Below, in pieces: positions 1 to 5,836 of a stretch of DNA of 13,316 bases. The DNA comes from Bacteroidota bacterium. GTDB taxonomy: Bacteria > Bacteroidota > Bacteroidia > Flavobacteriales > Flavobacteriaceae. The position numbers were made by a program, and so were the translations under genes. Location: positions 1 through 13,316 of the forward strand of contig JAEWCF010000084.1 in the NCBI GenBank assembly GCA_023390775.1. The letters are read 5' to 3'. The first letter of the stretch is position 1, and every line of letters starts with the position of its first letter. The notes under the pieces are model-generated. The model was not told where the DNA came from and did no database searches. It saw nothing but the letters and a program-made list of their open reading frames with translations.

Positions 1-26
1 CCCCCGTAAAGACAATCCCTCAACAT
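1..26 (-). CDS. Possible first codons of a leftward gene (partial)
   Basis: An ATG at 26-24 on the minus strand lies about 20 bases after the predicted start of the leftward promoter at 53-83. It opens a frame reading MLRDCLYG up to the window edge. Only eight complete codons are visible, which is too few to name a family. The true start codon could also lie further left, making this the 5' untranslated leader. The support is the promoter spacing only. Confidence 0.3.
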
Positions 27-52
27 GTAAAAGAACTCCCTGAATGCGGGTG

Positions 53-83
53 CAAAAGTACGCCGCTTTTTCTCTTGTGCAAG
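53..83 (-). promoter_or_regulatory. Leftward Bacteroidota-type promoter
   Basis: Read on the minus strand, positions 60-53 spell TACTTTTG, a perfect TAnnTTTG -7 box. Positions 83-80 spell CTTG, three of four bases of the TTTG -33 box, with a 19-base spacer. This is the best match to the Bacteroidota primary sigma factor consensus on this side of the window. Transcription would start near position 46 and leave the window to the left, so it serves a gene that is mostly outside. Confidence 0.7.
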
Positions 84-159
84 GGATAACGAAGGTTTTT
101 TTGAAATATTTTGTTGCTCCCGATTTAAGTGGCTGAAGCAATGAAAATTAACTTTAGTC

Positions 160-194
160 AATCAGCTATCAGCTGTCAGCGGTCAGCTGTCAGT
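160..194 (+). repeat. Heptamer repeat array 1 (5 copies)
   Basis: Five consecutive 7-base units share the core TCAG: AATCAGC, TATCAGC, TGTCAGC, GGTCAGC and TGTCAGT. They form the same family as the arrays at 292-333 (reverse orientation) and 13223-13292 (same orientation). The phase is exact while the first two bases of each unit vary, as in the short tandemly repeated heptamers known from cyanobacteria and, as I recall, common between flavobacterial genes. No coding function is apparent. Confidence 0.85.
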
Positions 195-291
195 TTGATT
201 TGGGGCAACCCGAATGATCGCCGTTCAAGTGATGTTGGGCATGGCCTGGCATCCATCAAGTTTAAGGAACTAAAAATTGACGACGACCGAA

Positions 292-333
292 CCTGACCAC
301 TGAAAACTGATGACTGATAACTGATGACTGATG
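292..333 (-). repeat. Heptamer repeat array 2 (6 copies, inverted)
   Basis: Six consecutive 7-base units read CCTGACC, ACTGAAA, ACTGATG, ACTGATA, ACTGATG and ACTGATG on the plus strand. Their reverse complement is the (N)(R)TCAGT unit of the other arrays. The array is therefore inverted relative to the one at 160-194, with 97 bases between them, so the pair could form an imperfect long hairpin or cruciform. Confidence 0.85.
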
Positions 334-374
334 GGAATGCACCCGAACGCCGGACATCAACCGAAACCCGTAAA

Positions 375-478
375 TCCCTAGCCCGGATGGAAGCGGCAGC
401 CTTTTGCCCTCGAAATTCAGGTTAAATAAGGTCTTCCAAGCCCGGCAAAAGCTACAGCGGACAGCCGGATAAAGCTCC
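375..478 (+). ncRNA. Candidate structured RNA, resembling a recurrent flavobacterial element (possibly Flavo-1)
   Basis: The plus strand folds into a nested hairpin. AGC (380-382) pairs with GCT (474-476). CCGG (383-386) pairs with CCGG (465-468), leaving a bulge at 469-473. CTTTTGCC (401-408) pairs perfectly with GGCAAAAG (444-451), with A398-U453 and G399-C452 extending it past a bulged C400. The internal loops GATGGAAGCGGCA and ACAGCGGACAG match, from memory, a sequence that recurs between genes in flavobacterial genomes. I associate it with the Flavo-1 RNA motif, but cannot check this here. Strand is inferred from the purine-rich unpaired loops. It lies beyond the 3' end of the DUF4294 gene. 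It could instead be the relic of a mobile or repeated element. Confidence 0.5.
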
Positions 479-508
479 AAAAAAAAATACCTTAATAATT
501 TGGAAAAG

Positions 509-1207
509 TTATTGGGTTGATACCTTCGCCGCCTTCTGCTTTTCGGCTTTATCCAACCAATACTCGTTAACCTTTTCATAGTCAACGGGTTTGGCCGCTT
601 CCTGTTTGACGAGGCGGCCGTTTGCAAAGGCACGGACCAGGATGGTTTCGATGAGATAATCTTCATTTACCTTGTACGGGTCATAACCCGTTTTGAGGTT
701 TATATCGAACAGCTTTGCCGTATTGCTCGCCCAAAATGCCTTCCATCCACTTTTGTAATCCTTCACCAGGTCATAGGTAGTCTCGCCCGTTTGCCTGTAG
801 ATTAACTTAACCAGGATCTGACCCTGCTTGCGGGAAAGCTTTTTAAGTTTTTCGGTGAATTCGTTTTGGACATATTGTTCCATGATCTTGAAATACCTTT
901 TCTTTTCCTTTGCGGTTTTCATCTTTGCCATGTTTCGGTCAAGCATGGTCAGGCGTTCCGAAGCTATTTTCGCATACGGGTAAGTCTTGTACACGCGGCT
1001 TTGCAAAAGAAGGAACTGCTTCCTGGCCTCGTCATCCAGCTTGCTTTTGTTGATAACGACTTCCTCGAGGAGGATCGGATCGTCATTCATGAGCGTGTCG
1101 GGGTCAAACTCTAAGGTTTCCCTGGCAAGACTGTCTTTAACGGGAACCTGAGCATGCAGCGTTATGCCGCACAACATCAGTAAAATAAGGGCCAAATTAA
1201 ATTTCAT
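509..1207 (-). CDS. DUF4294 family exported protein
   Basis: This 232-residue protein has unknown biochemical function. It starts with a clear signal peptide (MKFNLALILLMLCGITLHAQ, cleavage expected near residue 20), so it is probably periplasmic or exported. The mature part is highly charged. A region starting near PILLEEVVINKSKLDDEARK and continuing through VYKTYPYAKIASERLTMLD, RYFKIMEQYVQNEF and LIYRQTGETTYDLVKDYKSG matches the DUF4294 family as I know it from Bacteroidota. The ATG at 1207 is preferred over an in-frame ATG at 1228, because the latter lies inside the predicted -7 box at 1226-1233. It is divergent from the M42 peptidase gene. No catalytic motif is visible. Confidence 0.8.
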   Translation of the reverse strand: MKFNLALILLMLCGITLHAQVPVKDSLARETLEFDPDTLMNDDPILLEEVVINKSKLDDEARKQFLLLQSRVYKTYPYAKIASERLTMLDRNMAKMKTAKEKKRYFKIMEQYVQNEFTEKLKKLSRKQGQILVKLIYRQTGETTYDLVKDYKSGWKAFWASNTAKLFDINLKTGYDPYKVNEDYLIETILVRAFANGRLVKQEAAKPVDYEKVNEYWLDKAEKQKAAKVSTQ

Positions 1208-1225
1208 CAATAATAAATTGGTGGT

Positions 1226-1261
1226 CAAAAATAGGCATCTTTAAGCAACTGTGATGCCAAA
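1226..1261 (-). promoter_or_regulatory. Promoter of the DUF4294 gene
   Basis: Reverse-strand positions 1233-1226 read TATTTTTG, a perfect TAnnTTTG box. A TTTG lies at 1261-1258, but the spacer is 24 bases, longer than the usual 19-21, so the -33 box is doubtful. The implied transcript start near 1219 gives a leader of about 12 bases before the ATG at 1207, which decides that start. Confidence 0.5.
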
Positions 1262-1265
1262 TTCA

Positions 1266-1273
1266 TATTTTAG
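1266..1273 (+). promoter_or_regulatory. Possible -7 box of the M42 peptidase gene
   Basis: TATTTTAG differs from TAnnTTTG at one position and lies 17 bases before the ATG at 1291. No good TTTG is seen 19-21 bases upstream, so this is a weak candidate supported mainly by position. Confidence 0.3.
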
Positions 1274-1290
1274 CGGAAATTAGATATCCG

Positions 1291-2379
1291 ATGAAAAACA
1301 AAACGGTCCTTACCGACAATTCACTTAAATTTCTCGAACAATACCTCAATAACGCTTCCCCTACCGGATACGAATCATCGGGCCAGAAAATCTGGATGGA
1401 CTACCTCAGGCCTTATGTCGACGATTTCATCACCGATGCCTATGGAACGGCGGTGGGCGTCATCAATCCCAACCACGAATATCGGGTGGTCATCGAGGGC
1501 CACGCCGACGAAATCTCATGGTATGTCAATTACATTACCGACAACGGGCTTATTTATGTCATCCGCAATGGCGGTTCCGACCACCAGATCGCCCCTTCCA
1601 AGCGCGTCAACATCCACACCTCAAACGGGATCGTCAACGGCGTTTTCGGTTGGCCTGCAATCCATACCAGGAACCGGGATAAGGAAGAAAACGCGAAAAT
1701 CGACAACTTATTCATCGACATTGGATGCGAAACCAAGGAACAGGTCGAGGAAATGGGTGTCCACGTGGGTTGCGTGATCACGTATCCCGATGAATTTACC
1801 ATCCTCAACAACAATAAATTCGTTTGCCGGGCCATCGACAACCGCATGGGCGGATTCATGATCGCCGAAGTCGCCCGCCTGTTAAAGGAGAACGGCAAAA
1901 AATTGCCCTTCGGACTTTATGTGACCAACTCGGTCCAGGAAGAGGTGGGGCTTCGCGGTGCCGAAATGATTACCAAGACCATTCGCCCGCACGCCGCCAT
2001 CGTGACCGATGTATGCCATGACACGACGACACCGATGATCAATAAAAAGATTGAGGGTGAGATCCAGATAGGAAAGGGTCCCGTCGTAACGTACGCCCCG
2101 GCGGTGCAGAACAATCTGCGCGAACTGATCCTGTCTTCGGCCAAAAAGAACGAGATACCGTTTCAGCGCCTTGCCTCCTCTCGGGTTACGGGTACCGATA
2201 CCGATGCCTTCGCCTATAGCAATGGCGGTGTCCCATCGGCCCTGATTTCGCTTCCGCTGCGGTACATGCACACCACGGTCGAAATGGTCCACCGGGAAGA
2301 TGTGGAAAACGTTATCAGGCTGATCTACCACTCCTTGCTCGACATGCCGGGGGGCGAAACCTACTCCTATTTCAAATAA
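1291..2379 (+). CDS. M42 family metallo-aminopeptidase
   Basis: This 362-residue protein is a cytoplasmic M42 peptidase (glutamyl aminopeptidase/TET family, also annotated as cellulase M). Such enzymes form large oligomeric shells and remove N-terminal residues from peptides left by protein breakdown. All expected dinuclear metal and catalytic residues can be placed: H71 and D73 in EGHADE, D183 in AIDNRMGG, E217 (general base) and E218 in QEEVGLRGAE, D240 in VTDVCHD, and H327 in RYMHTTVEMV. The segment GTDTDAFAYSNGGVPSALIS (301-320) is the usual late family motif. There is no signal peptide, and the length is normal for the family. The gene is monocistronic, ending at a strong two-way terminator. 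Exact substrate preference cannot be told from the sequence. Confidence 0.93.
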   Translation: MKNKTVLTDNSLKFLEQYLNNASPTGYESSGQKIWMDYLRPYVDDFITDAYGTAVGVINPNHEYRVVIEGHADEISWYVNYITDNGLIYVIRNGGSDHQIAPSKRVNIHTSNGIVNGVFGWPAIHTRNRDKEENAKIDNLFIDIGCETKEQVEEMGVHVGCVITYPDEFTILNNNKFVCRAIDNRMGGFMIAEVARLLKENGKKLPFGLYVTNSVQEEVGLRGAEMITKTIRPHAAIVTDVCHDTTTPMINKKIEGEIQIGKGPVVTYAPAVQNNLRELILSSAKKNEIPFQRLASSRVTGTDTDAFAYSNGGVPSALISLPLRYMHTTVEMVHREDVENVIRLIYHSLLDMPGGETYSYFK

Positions 2380-2403
2380 AAAAAGCACCGGGAGGTGCTT
2401 TTT
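2380..2403. terminator. Two-way intrinsic terminator
   Basis: A perfect 10-base stem, AAAAAGCACC (2380-2389) with GGTGCTTTTT (2394-2403), closes a GGGA loop directly after the M42 peptidase stop codon. Because the stem is flanked by A-runs and T-runs, it can end transcription of the plus-strand peptidase gene and of the minus-strand gene whose stop lies at 2424. Confidence 0.9.
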
Positions 2404-2423
2404 GCTTTCATTTACATACGGGA

Positions 2424-2768
2424 TCAAAGATTCGTATCCATGTGAAGAACCGGCTTTACAATCCTTCTCCAACCCAGGATTCGTCCCCAATCCAAAGGCT
2501 GGTACACGGGCAGGACCGCCTCGGTAATCTTGATGTCCTCGGCGATGACCTGATCGATGTTTGTTTCGGCGGCAATTTCGCTCTCGGTAATTTGCTGGTC
2601 TTCGCGGATTGTGTCTTTGAGATCGCGGAGATCAATATCGCTCTCAAAAGGATTGATTAGGTCCTCTTGTACCGACACATACTTTACTAAAGGAATGTCG
2701 GAGTTGTTGTGGGCACTGGCACTTGAAATTGAAAGGGTCACGGCAAGGATTGTGATGATTGTTTTCAT
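2424..2768 (-). CDS. Small acidic exported protein of unknown family
   Basis: This 114-residue protein is not one I can assign to a domain family. Residues 1-19 (MKTIITILAVTLSISSASA) form a good signal peptide with an A-S-A cleavage site, so the mature product of about 95 residues is exported. Residues 35-85 are rich in D, E and I with few aromatics and look helical or disordered. The C-terminus is different: PVYQPLDWGRILGWRRIVKP contains three tryptophans and several basic residues. No cysteines are present. It ends at the shared terminator at 2380-2403. Its start region, TCATCATCATGAAAA, is the same as that of the ankyrin gene, which supports this start codon and suggests a shared mode of expression. 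Confidence 0.7.
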   Translation of the reverse strand: MKTIITILAVTLSISSASAHNNSDIPLVKYVSVQEDLINPFESDIDLRDLKDTIREDQQITESEIAAETNIDQVIAEDIKITEAVLPVYQPLDWGRILGWRRIVKPVLHMDTNL

Positions 2769-2817
2769 GATGATGATTTTTTGATGATGATTAAAGATGA
2801 TTGCTAATTTGTCTATG

Positions 2818-2825
2818 CAAATATA
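2818..2825 (-). promoter_or_regulatory. -7 box upstream of the small acidic exported protein
   Basis: The minus strand reads TATATTTG, a perfect TAnnTTTG box, 49 bases upstream of the start codon. A matching -33 box at normal spacing is not evident. It would give a leader of about 42 bases containing the sequence shared with the ankyrin gene. Confidence 0.45.
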
Positions 2826-2988
2826 TTGTCAAAAAACAGTATCTTGTTTCGCATAGTACCAAATTTTATATTTTATTTAACATTTGGAATTCGTGATTTC
2901 AAAGATCCTTGATTGTGGTCATAGACGACTGATAAAGCGATTTCGTTGCAAACGGGCAAAACTTTAACATTACCGTTCTCAAAAGAAA

Positions 2989-3006
2989 AGCGCCCCGTAG
3001 GGCGCT
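2989..3006 (-). terminator. Terminator of the ankyrin-repeat gene
   Basis: The 7-base stem AGCGCCC/GGGCGCT with loop CGTA sits five bases beyond the minus-strand stop codon at 3012-3014. On the minus strand it is followed by TTTTCTTTT, a typical intrinsic terminator tail. Confidence 0.88.
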
Positions 3007-3011
3007 CAAAA

Positions 3012-3383
3012 TTATTTACGCGATAAAAGGGCTATCGCATCGGAGGCATTGGACAGCTCGGCATATCTTAGGGCGGTCCATCCATTTTCTGTTTTCAATT
3101 TTGGATTGGCACCTTTTTCCAGCAGAAAACTGATGATCTCTACCCGATTGTAACGAGCGGCTATCATCAACGGGGTCATGCCGTTGGACATTTCGTTTAC
3201 GTCAGCTCCGTATTCCACGAACTTCTTCACGATTTCAGTTTCACCTTTAATGATGGCCGTACCAAGCGGCGTCGCGACTTTTAAGGTAAAAGTAGTCCTG
3301 GGAGGTGTAACAAGGCCAAAATTAGTGGCCGAAGCGGTCAAGGTGCAAAGGGCGATTCCGAGTGTAACGATTGTTTTTTTCAT
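3012..3383 (-). CDS. Exported ankyrin-repeat protein
   Basis: This 123-residue protein has a signal peptide (MKKTIVTLGIALCTLTASA, cleavage near residue 19) and then a short linker. About two and a half ankyrin repeats follow: roughly 37-67 (TPLGTAIIKGETEIVKKFVE), 68-100 (MTPLMIAARYNRVEIISFLL) and a partial third at 101-123 (GWTALRYAELSNASDAIALL). Ankyrin repeats mediate protein binding; export points to a periplasmic or surface partner that is unknown. The gene lies 83 bases downstream of purC on the same strand with no terminator visible between them, so read-through is possible, although it has its own leader similar to that of the next gene. It has its own terminator. Confidence 0.85.
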   Translation of the reverse strand: MKKTIVTLGIALCTLTASATNFGLVTPPRTTFTLKVATPLGTAIIKGETEIVKKFVEYGADVNEMSNGMTPLMIAARYNRVEIISFLLEKGANPKLKTENGWTALRYAELSNASDAIALLSRK

Positions 3384-3466
3384 GATGATGACAATTAGGT
3401 TAATGATTGCCGAGTAGACGGCACGTTCACCTACATGTTACAAAATCAAGAACTTATAACAAAATT

Positions 3467-4417
3467 TTAACAGTCTCTCAGCCAGGCCCGTACGTTTTGG
3501 TCAATCCTCGCCTCAAGGTCGGTAAGGCTCGCGGGAACGAAGGGTTCACCCATGATCCGCTCGTAAAGTTCGATATAACGATCCGAGACCGATGCAACGT
3601 AATCATCGGTCATCTCCGGCACCTGTTGCCCTTCCTTGCCCTGAAACCCGTTGCCTATCAACCACTGCCGGACAAATTCCTTGGACAGTTGTTTTTGTGG
3701 TTGGCCTTGCCCCTGTCGCTGTTCATATCCATCGACATAAAAATAACGCGATGAATCCGGCGTATGAATCTCGTCGATCAGGACAATGCGCCCATCGGCG
3801 GTCTTCCCGAACTCATATTTCGTATCCACCAGCAACAGCCCCCGGCCTTTCGCGATTTCGGTCCCGCGTGCAAACAGCGCCCTTGTGTACTTTTCGAGAA
3901 CTACATAATCCTCTTCGCTGACAATCTTCTTTTCCAAAATTTCCTCCCTGGAAATATCCTGGTCGTGCAAACCCATATCTGCCTTGGTCGTAGGGGTTAT
4001 GATCGGAATGGGAAAAGCATCATTCTCCTTCATTCCTTCAGGCATCTCAACACCGCAAATCGTCCGGCTGCCCGCCGCATATTCGCGAGCGGCATGCCCC
4101 GAGAGGTATCCGCGAATCACCATCTCCACTTTAAAAGGCTCGCACAGATGGCCTATCGCCACGTTTGGATCGGGAGTGGCAACCAACCAATTAGGCACGA
4201 TATCCGAAGTGAGTTCCATAAAACGTGTCGCGATCTGGTTGAGTATCTGTCCTTTATAGGGAATTCCGCGCGGCAGGACCACATCAAATGCCGAAAGCCT
4301 GTCGGTGGCGACCATGACCAGCAGGCGGTTGTCGATATTATAGACCTCGCGAACCTTACCGCGGTAAACCGATTTTTGTCCCGGAAAATTGAAATTGGTG
4401 GTTGTGATGGTGTTCAT
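3467..4417 (-). CDS. purC: Phosphoribosylaminoimidazole-succinocarboxamide synthase (SAICAR synthase)
   Basis: This 316-residue cytoplasmic enzyme joins L-aspartate to CAIR using ATP, forming SAICAR in de novo purine synthesis. Family motifs appear in order: YRGKVREVY (18-26, nucleotide-binding loop), ATDRLSAFDV (37-46), RGYLSGHAAREY (102-113), LLVDTKYEFG (195-204) and DEIHTPDSSRYF (215-226). The length fits the longer form of the family (about 300-320 residues) rather than the short form of about 240 found in Escherichia coli. It stands alone rather than in a pur operon. The ATG at 4417 follows a perfect -7 box 15 bases upstream and is divergent from the DoxX-like gene. Confidence 0.97.
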   Translation of the reverse strand: MNTITTTNFNFPGQKSVYRGKVREVYNIDNRLLVMVATDRLSAFDVVLPRGIPYKGQILNQIATRFMELTSDIVPNWLVATPDPNVAIGHLCEPFKVEMVIRGYLSGHAAREYAAGSRTICGVEMPEGMKENDAFPIPIITPTTKADMGLHDQDISREEILEKKIVSEEDYVVLEKYTRALFARGTEIAKGRGLLLVDTKYEFGKTADGRIVLIDEIHTPDSSRYFYVDGYEQRQGQGQPQKQLSKEFVRQWLIGNGFQGKEGQQVPEMTDDYVASVSDRYIELYERIMGEPFVPASLTDLEARIDQNVRAWLRDC

Positions 4418-4431
4418 GTGTGTTGTTTGTG

Positions 4432-4439
4432 CAAAAATA
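4432..4439 (-). promoter_or_regulatory. -7 box of purC
   Basis: The minus strand reads TATTTTTG, matching TAnnTTTG, 15 bases before the purC ATG, implying a leader of only about 8 bases. The nearest TTG (4454-4452) is only 12 bases upstream, so the -33 element is unclear. I see no PurR-like operator. Confidence 0.5.
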
Positions 4440-4497
4440 CTTTTTTCCAGGCAAGTACTCCTGCTTCACGCGAATTTGATTTTTTGTCCGATGGAAG

Positions 4498-4526
4498 TTG
4501 GCAAATGACTGAAAATTATATATTTG
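4498..4526 (+). promoter_or_regulatory. Promoter of the DoxX-like gene
   Basis: TTG (4498-4500), an 18-base spacer and a perfect TATATTTG box (4519-4526) match the Bacteroidota promoter consensus. Transcription should start near 4533, 11 bases before the ATG at 4544. This rules out the in-frame ATG at 4505, which lies inside the promoter, and all of the frame open further upstream. Confidence 0.75.
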
Positions 4527-4543
4527 AATCAAAATTTATCCGG

Positions 4544-5836
4544 ATGCAACCGCAAACCTCCGAATCCTGGCCGCTTTACAGGCGCGTTTTCTTTCGATTC
4601 CTGTTCCTCTATTTTATCCTGTACCTTTTGGGCTTTCCCGTATCGCAATTCGTTCCTTTTCTTGGGTTCATCGATACGCTTACCTGGCCGGTAGTCAATG
4701 GTGCCGTGGAATGGTTCAACTCCCTGATGGGATTCTTTGACCATCCGCTCGTGCCGGTCAACGGAAGCGGCGACACCTCCTGGGCCTGGACGTTTTTGGC
4801 GCTCTGCCTGACGCTGGCCGCCATCGGGGCGGTAGTTTGGTCCCTTATTCCACGGGCGCCCAAATCGCATCCGCGGCTGGAATACCTTCTCTGGAATGCC
4901 GGGCGCTATTTCCTGGCCTATTTCGCCTTTTCGTATGGGATCATCAAGGTTTTCGCCTTGCAGATGGGTTTCCCCACATTAAGTACCATGGCAACCCCGC
5001 TTGGCGATTTGTTGCCGATGCGTTTGTCCTGGCAATTCATGGGGTATTCCACTTCCTATCAGGTATTTGCAGGGTTGATGGAAGTCGCCGTGGCCATGCT
5101 GTTGTTATACCGGCGCACGGTGACCCTGGGCCTCTTCGTCGGTTTCGGCGTATTCCTAAATGTGATGATGCTTAACCTGAGCTATGACGTACCGGTCAAG
5201 ATTTTCTCGACGCATTTAACGGTCATTTCACTTCTTCTGCTGATTCCGGACCTGGACAGGATTTTCAGTTTCTTCATCTTCAACCGACCGGTGGCTTCGC
5301 AGGTCAGGCATTTTTTCTCGACTCAAAAAAAGTATATGCGCGTAAGCCGATGGGTCTACAAGGCGGCTTTTATTTTCCTTTTGACGATGGGCGTCATGGA
5401 TGTCTACGGATGGTATGAACAGGAAAAAAACGCGCCGCAACCCTTCGCCTACGGGGTTTACGATGTTCAGACGGTCATCCGCAACGGCGATACGATTCCT
5501 GTCCTGGCCTCGGACACGCTGGTCTGGAAGGATGTGATCTTTGACCGGAATTCGATGGTAAGTGTCGGCACGACCGATACCCTGTTGCGCCAGGGATACC
5601 GGAGGGGCTATTTCAACTACGCAAGGGATTCGGCGGCCGGAGTGCTCAAATGCTTCAAATACGAACGCATGGACAGCATTCCGCTGTTCAACATTTCCTA
5701 CCGCATGACGCCGTCGGGAATGGATCTGGCAACGGTCATTCGGGGCGATTCGGTCAGGATGAACCTGGTCAGATCAAAACGCCATTTCAAGTTGGCCGAA
5801 CGTCAGTTTCACTGGCTCTCCGAATACAACCGTTAA
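4544..5836 (+). CDS. DoxX-like integral membrane protein
   Basis: This 430-residue protein has about seven membrane segments, near residues 15-35, 82-102, 120-140, 172-188, 193-210, 220-235 and 270-289. Residues 115-240, with RYFLAYFAFSYGIIKVFALQ and several conserved small and aromatic residues, resemble the DoxX family of small membrane proteins, some of which are linked to quinol oxidation or sulfur metabolism. After the last membrane segment a soluble domain of about 140 residues (290-430) follows; it looks beta-rich and I cannot place it. The promoter fixes the ATG at 4544, although the frame stays open antisense to purC for another 780 bases. Its stop codon overlaps that of phoH. The specific function is unknown. 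Confidence 0.75.
   Translation: MQPQTSESWPLYRRVFFRFLFLYFILYLLGFPVSQFVPFLGFIDTLTWPVVNGAVEWFNSLMGFFDHPLVPVNGSGDTSWAWTFLALCLTLAAIGAVVWSLIPRAPKSHPRLEYLLWNAGRYFLAYFAFSYGIIKVFALQMGFPTLSTMATPLGDLLPMRLSWQFMGYSTSYQVFAGLMEVAVAMLLLYRRTVTLGLFVGFGVFLNVMMLNLSYDVPVKIFSTHLTVISLLLLIPDLDRIFSFFIFNRPVASQVRHFFSTQKKYMRVSRWVYKAAFIFLLTMGVMDVYGWYEQEKNAPQPFAYGVYDVQTVIRNGDTIPVLASDTLVWKDVIFDRNSMVSVGTTDTLLRQGYRRGYFNYARDSAAGVLKCFKYERMDSIPLFNISYRMTPSGMDLATVIRGDSVRMNLVRSKRHFKLAERQFHWLSEYNR

Larger units (their letters stand above)
84..508. other. Gene-poor stretch with repeats and a structured element
   Basis: I find no credible coding region here. Open frames running through it are short or depend on the repeats or on antisense reading of the DUF4294 gene. 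It contains the two inverted heptamer arrays and the candidate structured RNA. A run of nine A residues follows the RNA element at about 479-487. On the minus strand a weak 5-base AATAA/TTATT stem sits just after the DUF4294 stop codon and before this T-run, and might act as a poor terminator. Confidence 0.6.

Noticed and set aside
262..666. Minus-strand frame of 134 codons at the 3' end of the DUF4294 gene
   Set aside because: It overlaps DUF4294 in another frame and then reads through the structured element and the heptamer array, giving repeat-derived peptides rich in S, V and H.
1882..2490. Minus-strand open frame of about 200 codons across the end of the M42 peptidase gene
   Set aside because: It is antisense to a well-supported gene, spans the two-way terminator and has no recognisable protein features.
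3764..4543. Upstream in-frame extension of the DoxX-like gene by about 260 codons
   Set aside because: The extension is antisense to purC, and a good promoter at 4498-4526 lies within it, just before the ATG at 4544.
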